64,000 nt of DNA from Acanthornis magna (lineage: Eukaryota; Chordata; Aves; Passeriformes; Acanthizidae). Positions 41,901-53,080 of the stretch are shown piece by piece. The DNA lies in the NCBI GenBank assembly GCA_036785705.1, contig JAWUZG010000138.1, forward strand, positions 1,071,501-1,135,500, written 5' to 3'. The notes under the pieces are model-generated. The model ran no database searches and had not been told where the DNA came from. It saw only the letters and a program-made list of their open reading frames with translations. The translations under genes and the position numbers were made by a program. Position 1 is the stretch's first letter; the number at the start of each line of letters is the position of its first letter.

Positions 41901-44174
41901 TTTTCTGCATCCTGACCAAGAATCAAGCCCTGTGTTCCAGGATGGCACTGGATGAGCCCTGCTGTGACCACACTGCTCTTTGTCCCAGTGCAGGCTCCTG
42001 AAGCAGAATCAGTCCTGCAGTGTGTCCATGGAGAGCCTCCCCTGTGGCTGTGCTGGGACAGCTCCTTCTGACAGACATCAGCCCTTTGCTGCAAAACACA
42101 ACTCCTGACACCCAACCCCAACACAAAAAACAATCCTTCTGACAGATATTGGCCCTTTTCCTGTGAAACACAACTCCTGACACCCAACCCTAACACAAAA
42201 CACAATCCAACTCATTCAGGAGCCTCTCCATAGCTGCTTGCAGAGTTCAGGTGTGCCAGGCCATTATGATGATCCTTACATTCTTTTGAGGGAAAATCCT
42301 GCCATGTTTTATGGAAAACCACTTCCCACCTCTGCTCCATCCAGGCCAGGGTGCTGGGGGTGCAACACAGGCATTAACCTGCTCCTCTGAACACACACAG
42401 CCCTGCAGTGTTTTAAGGGATGGGGAACAAAGGAAATAAACCTCAAAGCCTTGAAAAGCTTAGTTTAAACCCAAATAAAGTAAGCCATGTAGACACCTCA
42501 CCTGTTTTCATCACCTGTAACTGTGGGCCAGAGGTTTACAGATCAAACATAACAGGAGGATACTGTAATTGTTCCAAACACAGGTACTAAATAAAGCCAA
42601 AACATCAGACAGAAAACAGCACTTTGAGAGTCCAAAAAGAATAAGAAGTAAAACTATCTAATTACAATCTCCAGACCACCTTAACTCTGCCATCCAGTGG
42701 TACCAAGTGTGGTACAACAATATCAAGGCATATTCCATCCTATGGAGACCAAGAGGTTCAGAATTACTTGTCTGTGTGCCCACCTAAGCCACAGAGATTT
42801 GATCCTGAAAGAAAACTTCAACCTCCACTGTCACATCCACAGTTCTCATATTTCAATTTACCTTTTATTCTTTATTTGCAAATAACAAAGCAAAAAATTT
42901 TATATTTTGCCTTTGAAAATAAAACCTGTTTTTGAAAATAAAAACTATTAGAGATTCAACTTTAAAGGAGGGAAACTTGTATTACATACTTTCAACATAA
43001 AAAACCATTTACAAAACACAGTGCCTGTTATCTACTGTGTCAGTGCAGACAGACTGATTCTCTTTAAGCTAAAACAGAGTTTCCTGACCTGGCAGTACTA
43101 GGGACACAGGATTTATATTTTTGGCCTCTTCTTTTTTTTCTCTTATTGGTCCAGATCATTAACTACCAGAATATTAATTAACAATGTCATCCTGTAACTA
43201 AAAAAAGGCCAAATAATGGAACAGCCCTGTGCAGCTGGTGTAAATCAGTTAAATAGTTCATGAGAGTTTTGAAAGTTCCTTAAAAAACAAAAATATTTAG
43301 GCTTAAGGAGCAGGAGTGATGTTGATGGTTTATCTATGTATGCTGGGCTACCTGCAGGATGCAGCTGCAGCTCCCAACCCCAAGACAAGCCAACATCGCA
43401 TTGGAAAAGTACAGCAACAAAGGGAAAATAAGCAAAAGATGCCCTGTCAGGGAAAGCAGCCTAAATACCAGGGGCTGGGGCTGTCTGCGTCTGCAGTTGT
43501 CAATGTGCTGGAGCTGCAAAGCCACTGAAGACACTTGCAATAATTTGGAAGTATTTTGGAAATGGTGAGTTTGCAAGATTTACAGCCAAAAAAATAGGGT
43601 TTTTTTTAACAATCAAATCCTTACAATGCCTTACCTAACAAGGAAAACATTGCAAAAACTCCAAGAGTGTGTATTTTCTAGGCTAGATCCTCAAGACATG
43701 CAATCTGAAGTTCCCAGGTGGAGGCTTCTTTGGGAGCTGAGCCCCATCTCTGCACAGTATCCCTAAAAAGCCCCACTGCAGAGCACCCAGCACCAGAAAA
43801 GCATGGGGTTTTTTGGACTGTTCCTCTGATTCATCCATTGCACATGGAGTCAGCAAGAATGGGACTTGACTGTGCCTCCCTGTCATGCCTGCTCTGGCCA
43901 GAGAGGTGCCACCAGATCTTTCCTCTTCCCGGAAGCAAAAGCAGCTCCAAGGGGCTCAGCTGGTGCAAAAAAAACCAAACATGAGCCTTTCCTCTCCTCT
44001 CTTTCTTGCACAGGCAATTGCAATCACAAATACACAGCTGAGACCCTGCAGCTGTGCAAGAAGGGTGCCAGAATGAGTGACCACCAGGACAAGGACTGCA
44101 CCTCTGCTGCTGGGTTTGCCAATGTCCATGGACTGCTGGGCCCACCGTGTCCCCACCAAGTCTGAGCGAGGGGT
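35910..44174. other. Gene-free intergenic sequence
   Basis: About 8 kb without a supported gene. The segment 40,735-41,000 holds closely spaced ATTAATCTG, CTAATAGCG and CAATTAGACC motifs and could be a conserved regulatory element. A short tandem duplication at 42.06 kb is listed separately. Confidence 0.5.
42064..42207. repeat. Two-copy ~71-bp tandem duplication
   Basis: The segment starting CCTTCTGACAGA at 42,064 recurs at 42,135. Both contain the block AACTCCTGACACCCAACCC and end in an ACACAAAA(A/C)ACAAT stretch. Confidence 0.85.
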
Positions 44175-44545
44175 CAAAGAATGGTTTAGGTTGGAAGGAA
44201 CCTTAAAGATCATCTTGTTCCACCACATGCCATAGGCAGGGATGTCTTCCACTATCCCAGGTAGCTCCAAGCCCCATCTAACCTGGCCTTGGAAACTGCC
44301 AGGGATGGGACAGCCACAGCTTCTCTGGGCACCTGTGCCAGGGCCTCACCACCCTCCCAGGGAATAATTTCTTCCCAATATCTAATCTAAATCTACTCTC
44401 CTTTGGCTTAAAGACATTCCCCCTTGTACTGTCTCTGCAGGCCCTTGACCAAAGTGCCTCTCCAGCTCTCTTGGAGCCCCTTTAGGCACCAGAAGGAGCA
44501 CTAAGGTCTCCCTGGAGCTCTTCTCCTTAGGTCTCACAGCCGATC
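44175..44545 (-). mobile_element. CR1 LINE 3' end fragment (minus strand)
   Basis: Reverse CR1 blocks run in order: GGTTTAGGTTGGAAGG, CAGGGATGTCTTCCACTATC, GGGCACCTGTGCCAGGGCC, AATTTCTTCCCAATATCTAA, CCCCCTTGTACTGTCTCTGC. It lies directly before the satellite block, at the junction between ordinary intergenic DNA and the subtelomere-like region. Confidence 0.92.
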
Positions 44546-44579
44546 TGCAGAACAGAGGGGTTCCAGACCTTACAGAATC

Positions 44580-45015
44580 TCCATGGCCACCTCTGGACTC
44601 ATGCAGCCGCTCCACGTCCATCTCATGTTGGGTCCAAGAGCTGGAGTCAGCTCTGGAGGTGAGGGCTTCACCTGAGCAGGGGAGAAGCCCTTTTCCATGG
44701 GAAGTAAACCTGGCATCACAATGTCTTGGGGGAAGCTCAGAGGGGCCAACAGGAGGCCAAGGCAAGGCAGGCCTGTTGATCCAGGCAGCTTTCTGAGAGC
44801 ATTCCTTGGATGTCTGCAATTTTTGGAGGGGGTATCGCACTTTTGAGCATGGAGACAAGGCGAAGGATGGCCCTTTTCAGCAGGAAGGAAAGCCTGGCAT
44901 CCCAGTAACCAAAGAGCAGCTGGGAGGCAGAACTTGGGAGACAAAGGCTGTCCCTGGAAGAAACAGAAGCGTTCATCTTGGAGCAATCCTCAGAGGTAGA
45001 AACAAGAATTCATAA
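44580..45015 (+). repeat. ~180-bp satellite, left block
   Basis: Two to three degenerate monomers. The phased landmark GCATTCCTTGGATGT...GCAATTTTTGGAGG near 44,799 corresponds to GCAATCCTCAGA at 44,983, 184 bp later. The same monomer is found at 48.8-49.4 kb in the same orientation and at 50.7-51.9 kb inverted. No coding capacity is suggested. Confidence 0.8.
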
Positions 45016-45129
45016 ATGGGCAAGCTGATAAGAATATCCATGGATAAGATGTCCACTGTTTAAAACCAAATGACACAAACAACCTTCCAAACGTGAAATG
45101 ATTGCTCTCAGAAGGGAGCTATGAGGACA

Positions 45130-46929
45130 GAGAGGAAACTAATCAACTAATACTGACATTAATCCTAAACCTAACCCAAACCCGAAGAGTAGATAGAATC
45201 CTAACCCTATCCATAAACCGAGCCTTAACAGCAGCCATACATGTAACCCTAAACCTAACTCTAAAAATAAGCCTAGCCCTAACCCTTCAATAACTGTAAC
45301 CCTTACACCAACTCAAACCCTATATGTAATCCAAATCTTAAATCAAACCATGCTAATGTTAACCCTAACTCTAAACTTTACATGAACCTAAAACTAACCC
45401 TAAACCCAGATCAAACCCAAACCCCAATGCTTAACACTAATACTCTACATAACCCTAAACCTAATCCTAATCCTAACACTACCCATAACCCTCACCTTAA
45501 TAATTACCCTAAACCTAAACCTAACCTTGCCCCAAACAGAAACATAACCCAAATCCTGATCATAATTGCAACTGAAAGCATAAAACAATTAATAACCCAA
45601 AATGTAAATTAGCCTAATCCTAAAAATGACTCTTACATAACAAATCCCAAAAACAATCCTAAATTTTAACCAAAACAAAACCCTAACCCTTATGTAACAT
45701 TAGCAAACACCCTTTATTAACGCTAATGCAAAACCTAATAAAAACCTCAACCTAACACAAACAATAAACCGAATTCTAAACCTCATTATAACCTTTAATG
45801 TAACTCTAATGCTAATCCCTGCATAAATCTACACAACAATATAGTCCTAACAGTAGCCGTGACCATAATCCTAATCATTAGATACCCAGAACACTAAAAC
45901 TAACACATAAAACTAATAGGAACTGCAAGCCTAACACCTGTCCCTAAGTGAAAACCTAAACCAAACACTAAGCCTAACCCTAAACCAAACCCCAGACCTA
46001 ATCCAAACCCTAAGGCCTGATACTAACCCTCACATAACCCTAAACCATATGTAATCCTAACACTATCCCTAACCCCTACTTTAAAATAAACATAACCCTA
46101 AACCTAATATTACTCAAAACATAACACAGACCATAACTGTAACCATAACTTACCCTAACCCTAAACATGACCTTTACATAACCAATTCCAAGCACAACAC
46201 CAAACATAACCCAAAACCTAACCCAAAACCTAACCCTAACATAACCCTAACAAACACCCATTAATAACCCCAGCCTTAAAGACAATAAAACCATAAACCT
46301 AACTCTAAACCTAACCTTAACCGAATCCCTAAACTAACCCTTGCATAACCCTACTCATAACCCTAACCTTTACCCTAACCATGACTATAATTCTAATCAT
46401 TACTTGGACGTAACCCTAAAACATAAGCCTAAACCTAACCCCACCATTACCAACAAACAAATCCAGCAATAACCCTAGGCCTAATCCTAACCCTAAACTT
46501 AGCACTAACCAAAAAACTAAGGCTAAGCCTAACCCTGAGCCTAAAACAAACCAACAAAGGTAGTCAAAATCTCTACCCTTAGTTTAACCCAACACTGACT
46601 GTAATCCTCAACACAAACTGAACACTAATCACAAAGCATACATAAAGATAATGCTGAACAAAACCTAAACCCAACCCTAAACGTCTCTGAAACAGTTACA
46701 TTAACCTTCACGCTAACATAAAGCTAAACAGAAATCTAACTTATACATTCAAAATACACATTACCTTAATCTTCATCTAAACCTAAACTGAGACCGAAAA
46801 CTAATCCAAACACGAAGGGTAATGCCGACCAGGGCCCTTAAGAATAACCAAAAACAAAACACAAAACCTCACCCTAACTCTAACCCTAACCCTAAGCCTA
46901 ACTTTAAACATAACCCTGACCCTTATATA
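45130..46929 (+). repeat. Degenerate telomere-like (CCCTAA)n array, segment 1
   Basis: Nearly 1.8 kb of C/A-rich sequence built from CCCTAA with many variants such as CCTAAACCTAACC and CATAACCC. Only short exact runs remain, for example near 46,870-46,895. All units read CCCTAA on the plus strand, so the array has one polarity. By normal polarity the chromosome end would have lain towards lower coordinates, yet 44 kb of ordinary DNA lies there. The array is therefore interstitial. Confidence 0.93.
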
Positions 46930-47620
46930 TGTTGTAAATGACCCACCTGGAAGATTGGCTTTCGTATTAAAGGTTGAGTGTTAATTGGTTAATTAATGAG
47001 TTAAAAAAGGTTACAAAGACTGGTTCAATTACAGAAATGTTTCATGGGGAGTTTAATCTGTTAATCACTCATAATGTTTTGATGATTGTTTGTTTAATAT
47101 TTTGATGATTGTTTGTCTCTCTCATATTCTGTTTTATATGAAAGTTAAATAATGTTTTAAAATCTTATTAAAACAATTGGGGTTAAGATGGCCACCAAGG
47201 CAGGACTTCTGGAAAGTTCTGCAAAGAGTGTCAATCAGGATGCCAATCAGGGTAAGAACCAGCCAAGCTGTATCACTGAGCATGCCCCATGGGGTGGGGT
47301 CAGAACAGACCACCCCAGGTGGGTGGACACAGGGGGCAGGGCCAAGACAGACCGCCCCAGATGGGTGGGTACAGGGGGCTGGGCTAAGGAAATCTATGAC
47401 AAGGATTGGTCCAAAGTAACTAAAAGTATCAAGGTGTCATGACTGACACTCGGAGGGAATAAAAAAAGGAGCTGCATGTGCTCTGGGGCATGCCTCTGGC
47501 CAGAGCAGCCATGGGTTCCCTGCTGTGCTTTGCTTTGTGGGCATCCCCTGTTGTTGGTTGTTGTTTCTGTGGGCAAAAAAAGCTTCAAAATCTACAAGGT
47601 GAGGCTTCATTTCTCACACA
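46930..47620 (+). mobile_element. LTR-like insertion within the telomere-like array
   Basis: About 690 bp of non-telomeric sequence starts TGTTGTAAATGACC and ends near TTTCTCACACA, with telomere-like repeats on both sides. It contains CCAAT-type motifs (near 47,240 and 47,405) and a TATA-like GGAATAAAAAAAGG, followed by a GC-richer stretch, as in a U3-R-U5 arrangement. A duplicated ~48-bp GGTGGGT..ACAGGGGGC motif lies at 47,300-47,390. No target duplication is clear because the flanks are repetitive. Confidence 0.55.
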
Positions 47621-47691
47621 TAAACCTAAACCTCACCCTAACCCTAAACCTAACCTTAATCCTTAACCTTTACATGACACTAATCCTAACA
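47621..47691 (+). repeat. Telomere-like array, segment 2
   Basis: A short bridge of CCTAAACCTCACCCTAACCC-type units lies between two insertions. It shows that both inserted into one continuous array. Confidence 0.85.
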
Positions 47692-48171
47692 CTGATCCTA
47701 ACCAGATAGAAACTTTCTAAACACAGTTTTGAGTATTAGAAACCAAGCGTTATTGCAACACGTTGGTCACACAGACGATATTTCCTCTAATCGAGTGCAA
47801 AGAGTGCTGGGTGAACAGAGCTTTTATCATGCACGCTGATTACATATTCGTTCACTAGACTCACTTTCTTGACTTTTTTTTACGTGGTTGCACCCCTTAT
47901 GGGAAGGTCTTGTATGGTTCTTTTGGATCCGCCTTAAATGTCTGTTCTCCTTTTAGGTGCCTGTTCCTCAACCCCTGCTTTTGAGTAAGCACAGTATTGT
48001 TGTTTAGCATTACACTTTGTGAGTCCTACAGAGCTGAAAAGGCAGCCAGGTTGAGATTTGCATGATTTCGCTTTACCTAAGTTATACTGTTTCTGTATTG
48101 CTTCGAGAATGTGCTGCTGTGTTCTAGAGTCATTCATAAAATGCTGATCTACATTACTGTCCTTATCAACA
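47692..48171 (-). mobile_element. LTR-like insertion (minus strand) in telomere-like array
   Basis: About 470 bp of unique sequence interrupts the array. Read on the minus strand it begins TGTTGATAAGGACAG and contains an octamer ATGCAAAT. A GATAAAAGC TATA-type box then precedes a stretch ending AACTGTGTTTAGAAAG. That order fits a retroviral LTR promoter. The 3' boundary is uncertain by about 10 bp. Confidence 0.55.
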
Positions 48172-48768
48172 GAGTCCTAACACTAAGCACAAGCCTAAAA
48201 CTAATGCTAACACAAATACTAAGCCTAAAACTAGACATAACCCTAACCCAAATCCCTACATTACGCAAACAATAACCCTAACACTAACCTAAATCCCTAA
48301 ACTACCCTAACACTAAACCTAACCCTAAACTGAGGCATGCATAACCCAAGGCCAGAGCCTTTCCCTAACACTGCCCAGACCCTAAACATAAACTAAACCC
48401 ATTCACTTAAAATATCCTAAAACTGAACATAACAAATACGCTAACTTGAATCCTAAACAAAAATATAACCCTGACCCATACCTTAAACCTAAAACTTATG
48501 CCAACCAGATTACTGACCACAATTCTAACCATTATACAAAAATAAACCTAAGCCTCACCCTAAATTTAAACCTAAATTTACACTGAAGAAAACCTGATAT
48601 TTACCATAACACTAACCCTAAACCTAATATTAATCCAATCCCTAACCCAAACCCTAATTCTCTAACCCTTACCATTACTCTGACCCTAGTCTTCAGCATA
48701 ACCCTAACCCTGACCTTAAACCTAACCCAGTCTTATTCCTAACCCTAAACATAATCCTAGCCCTAATA
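48172..48768 (+). repeat. Telomere-like array, segment 3
   Basis: Same C/A-rich CCCTAA-derived sequence and same polarity as the earlier segments, ending in a cleaner run near 48,700-48,730. Confidence 0.92.
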
Positions 48769-49440
48769 TAATTGTGGCTTTGAAATACAGCTTTTTTCCA
48801 CAAGAAAACAGTTAGTTTCGTCCCAGAAGCTTTCCTCTGGGAGCAATCCTCAGATGTTTGCAATTTTAGGAGGGAGAATCCCACTTTTGGCCCAGGGCAC
48901 GTGGCCATGAAAGCAAGCCATTTTCATCAGGAAGAAAACCCTTACACCCTGGCATCTCTGGGGCAGCTGAGAGGCTGAGGCCAGCCACAGTCATTGGTCC
49001 TGGCAGCTTTTGTCTGGGAGCAATCCTCAGATACTCACAATTTTAGGAGGTGGAATCCCACTTTAGGCCCAGGGCACCTAGTTTGGAATCACAGCTCTTC
49101 ACCACAGAAAGGAAAACCTTCAATCCCAGAGTCCAAGGGGGCAGCTAAGAGGTGAACCCCAAGTTGCCAAGGCCAGCCAGAAATGATGGTATGGGTATCC
49201 TTCATCCAGACATTCACACCTTTAGGAGGCAAAATACCACTTTTGGTCCCAGAAGCCTGGAATAAAATTCTGGATCATTTCCATGGGAAGGAAAGCCCAT
49301 TGCCATGGTATCTCCAGGGCAGCAGAGAGGAGGCCAAGCAGAACCTGATTTGCCAGTCCTTGCAAACATCACCTGTAAGAAATTCTTCATATTTGTAGTT
49401 TTAGAAAGTGGAATACAGCCCTCACTAAGCCTAAAGGAAA
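48769..49440 (+). repeat. ~178-bp satellite, middle block
   Basis: Four phased monomers. The landmark TTAGG/TTAGA starts at 48,866, 49,043, 49,222 and 49,401, spacings of 177, 179 and 179 bp. Each follows a CAATCCTCAGAT-like stretch and precedes AATCCCACTTT(T)GG in the better-preserved copies. Copies decay from left to right. The block sits between two telomere-like segments. Confidence 0.92.
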
Positions 49441-50655
49441 ATAAAACAATGCAAAAACTAAGACAAACACTAACATTAACCCTTAAATAAGCTGCCACCA
49501 AACTCAAACCCTAAACCCAAAGCTAACCTTAAGCCTAACAATAAACCTAAACATTACTCAAACTTTAATAATAATGCTAACATTTAGATAAACCTAAAAT
49601 TAAGCCTTAAAAAAGTCTAAACCTAACAATAACGAAAGCCTAAACCTTAAAAAATGGCAACCCCAACCATAAAAACCTAACTCCAAAACTCACCATAAAC
49701 CTGACCTTAACCCTAACTGTAAACCTAAGCATAACCACAACCCTAAACCCTGCACAAACAAAACATTAACCCTAGCTCTTACCTAAATCTAACCATAAAC
49801 CTAACCCTTACCCTAACTGTAACCCCAAAATTAACTGTATTAAGTTAACCCTAAGCCTTACATAATACAAGCTATAACCCTAAATCCAGCCCATACACTA
49901 ACACGAAACCTAACCTTTGCATAAACATAACCTAACATCAGACCTAAGCCTAACCCTAAACCTAACACTAAGACCAATCCTAACCCTAACACTAAACATT
50001 ACCCTAATCATTAATCTAACTCTAACCATAATCATAACATTTATTTTAACCCTAGGCCTAAGCCTGAACTTACCCTAAACAAAACCATAACCATAAACCT
50101 CACATAATCCCAGTCCAAAACCTTCCACAGCCCCAAGATTAAATCCAAAACGTAACTGTAACCCATAACCTAAACCGGAAATTGACTCAAACCTTAAACC
50201 TTGCATAAATGTAAGCCTAAACATAAGAGAAAAATCACCCAAACCCCATCACTAACACTAACCATATTCTGATTAATTACAGAAACCTAACCATAAACCC
50301 AGACCTAAACCCATCCCAAATCCTAAACTTAACCCCAGCCCTAACTCACAATGAAAAAAACCACTAATACCAATACTAACCATAATCCCCAAACCTTACA
50401 TCACCGTAAAATTAAACCTTACATAAGGTTTAATGCCTTACATAATGCCTTACATAAACCTAAACCTAACCATTACATAATCAAAATCAGAACCCCAAAC
50501 CCAACCCTAACCGTAACCCTAAACATAACCTGATCCCTAACCACAACACCAACCCTTAGATAAACCTAACCCTAACCCTCATTTAACACTGACCATAACC
50601 CTAACCCCTGCATAAACATAACCCAAACCCTAACCCCCTAACCCTGAACAACTAA
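49441..50655 (+). repeat. Telomere-like array, segment 4
   Basis: About 1.2 kb of degenerate CCCTAA units with the same polarity, ending at about 50,655 where the inverted satellite begins. A local duplication of a CCTTACATAA motif occurs near 50,420-50,460. Confidence 0.92.
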
Positions 50656-50659
50656 ACTT

Positions 50660-51870
50660 AACCTCCCATGGGTTGCCTTTCCTCTGCACGTGAAACCCTG
50701 GGGCTATGTTCTTTCCTTCCTGTGGTAAGGAACTCTCATTCTCATCCAGGAGCCCATGGCCAAAATATTTATTGCATCTCCAAAATTCAGTACATCCAAG
50801 GATTGCTCCTAGACAAAAGCTGCCAGTAGGGAGAGATATGGCCACCTTTGACATCCCATGGACCACTTTTCATCTGCACCTGAAACACTGAGGCTGCATG
50901 CCTGCCTTCCTCTGCATAAGAGCTGTCATTCTCTCCCAAAAGGGCACGGCAAGATTTGGATTACACCTCCAAACTTTAAGAAGTCCAGGGATTGCTCCCA
51001 TACAAAAGCTGCAAGGACAGAGGGGTCTGGTTGGCCATTCCCTCACACAGGGCCACCTCTCCTTTTCACACAGCTACATGCTTTCCTTCCTGTGGTAAGG
51101 AACTCTCATTCTTGTCCAGGAGCCAAAGCCCAGAATTTCGGTACAGCCTCCAAACTTCAGCAAAGTCAAGAATTGCTTCCCAATGAACACAGCCATGACA
51201 GACGGCCCTGGCTGGCATTGACCTCTGGTGCATCGCCTCTTCTCTGCAGGTGAAACATGGGGACTACATGCTTTCCTTCCTACCATAAAGAACCATAATT
51301 CTTGTCCAGGAGTCCATGGCCGAAATTTGGGTTGCACCTCCAAAATTCAGTATATCCAAGGATAGTTTCCAGACAAAAGCGACCAGGACAAATGGGTTTA
51401 GCTGGCCTTGAGGTGTCTCTCATCTACACCTGGAACACTGGGGCTATGTGGTTTCTTTCCTATGGCAAAGAACTGCCATTCTCGTCCAGAAGATCTTGGC
51501 TGAAATTGGGATTCCACCTCCAAAATTCAATACGTGCAAGGATTGCTCACAGATGAAAGCTACTAGGACAGATGAGTCTGGCTGGCTTTGTCCTCTTGTG
51601 GGCCTCCTCTCAATTGCACCTTAAACACTGGGGCTACCTGCTTTTCTTCCTGTGGAAAGAGCTGTCCTTCTCATCCAGAGGCCCATGGCCAAAATTTGCA
51701 TTGCACCTCCATATCTCAGTACATCCAAGGACTTCTCCCAGATGAAAGCAGCTAGCAGAAATGGGTCTGGCTGGCTTTGACCTCCCCTAGTCACTTCTCA
51801 TCTCCATCTGAAGTACTGGGGTTACATGATTACTTTCCTGTGGAAAAGAAATCTCATTTTCATCTGTCAG
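50660..51870 (-). repeat. ~185-bp satellite, right block, inverted
   Basis: Six phased monomers. The landmark CCAAAATTC/CCAAACTTT/CCATATCTC starts at 50,780, 50,969, 51,150, 51,340, 51,520 and 51,709, giving spacings 189, 181, 190, 180 and 189. Reversed, the monomer reads GGAGCAATCCTTGGATGTAC...AATTTTGGAGGTG, clearly the same family as the blocks to the left but in opposite orientation. These monomers are better preserved than the others. Open frames of up to 131 codons arise only by chance. Confidence 0.93.
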
Positions 51871-51879
51871 AGACCATGA

Positions 51880-52940
51880 CCTGCCTTGACTCACCTACCA
51901 GTTTCCTCCCTTTCCTTGTCTTGCTTTTACTACCCTGCCATTGCCTACCCATCACTGGACTTGGCTTCCTTTGCCCTGCCTTTTCTAAAACTTCTGGGCC
52001 TTCTCTTGCCTGTCACTCTATTGCCTTGCCTTGCCATTCTTACCAAATCTTGCATTTCCTTGCCATTCCTTTCCATCCCCTACTTTGTCTTGCCTTGTAC
52101 ACATCTGGCTTTGTATTGCCTTTCATACCCATCTCTCACTTTTAACTGCCCAGCCCTCTCTTCCCTGGCCCTACCTCACCTTGCATTCCTCTCCTTTGAT
52201 TTGCCTTGCCTTTCCTATACCATCCTTGTCTCGCCTTACCACCCCTTCCACTTTTTGGTCTCGCCTTGCCTTCCATGCCATTCCCTCCCCTTCCCTGGCC
52301 TTTCTCTTGCCTTGCATACCCATCACCCACCTTGGCATTACTGCCCTTTTCCTGCTTGTCTTTGCCATGCCTCCCCTACCTCTCTATATATCTGCCTTGC
52401 CTTGCTGTGCCTGCCCCTCCCTATCTATGCCTTGTCTACACATCACTGGACTTCTTCTGCCCTGCCCTTCCTTGCTTACAGTTTCCTTGCCTTCTTTTGC
52501 CTACCACTTCCTTGCCTTGCGTTGCCTTTTACACCCATCTCCCACCTTTAAGTGCCTAGTTCTTTCTCCCCTCATCTTGCCTTGCCCTGCTTGTTCCTCC
52601 TATGGCTCTCATTGCCTTGTGTATCTCTGCAAACCCAGCCCTTGTCTTCCTTGCCCTGCCTACACATTCCCTTCCCTTGTACTGCCTTTCAAATACATCC
52701 CCTGCCTTGACCTGCCTACTCCTTTCTTCCCTTGCCTTGTGATGTTTTGACTTGCCTTGCCTTTCTGACCCCTCTGTGTTCTTGCCTTGCCTTTCTGACC
52801 CCTCTGTGCTCTTGCCTCGCCTTGACTGCCTGTCCCCTGCCTTGCATGGCTCTGTACCCATCCCCTGCCTTGACTTGCATAGTCCTTTCTTCCTTGCCCT
52901 TTACTTGCCTACCCCTTCCTGGCCCTGCCTGGCCTACCAA
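51880..52940. repeat. TTGCC-type C/T-rich minisatellite array
   Basis: About 1 kb dominated by CCTTGCC/TTGCCTTGCC units, with strong strand asymmetry (almost no A-rich segments on the plus strand). A fresh 31-bp tandem pair (CTTTCTGACCCCTCTGTG) lies at 52,761-52,817. Phrases such as ACCCATCACTGGACTT recur hundreds of bases apart. The composition suppresses stops, so frames of more than 200 codons appear in two phases. They have no protein-like character. Confidence 0.92.
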
Positions 52941-52954
52941 GGGAGGTAATGCCC

Positions 52955-53080
52955 AGTAACAGTGTTCTGGCACCTTTTTATGGGATCAATCCCCAGATGT
53001 TTTCTGTTTTGGAGGAGGGAACCCCATTTCTTTTGGGATGGGCTTATAGTTCCTCTCTTTGGCAAAGAAACTAATTTTGA
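52955..53080 (+). repeat. Single satellite monomer fragment
   Basis: The phrases GGGATCAATCCCCAGATG, TTTTGGAGGAGGGAACCCC and TTTTGGGATGGGC match the ~180-bp satellite in the same orientation as the left blocks. Orientation therefore flips back beyond the C/T-rich array. Confidence 0.7.

Noticed and set aside
44382..44986. Minus-strand frames of 158 and 138 codons
   Set aside because: They overlap a CR1 fragment and the satellite block and share no protein resemblance.
45102..50533. Short frames rich in Asn/Pro/Leu/Thr in the telomere-like region
   Set aside because: They are translations of CCCTAA-type repeats.
45130..50655. True terminal telomere
   Set aside because: The units are too degenerate and flanked on both sides by long non-telomeric DNA.
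51777..52973. Overlapping frames of up to 239 codons
   Set aside because: They arise from the stop-poor C/T-rich array; two overlapping phases are open at once and no domain is seen.
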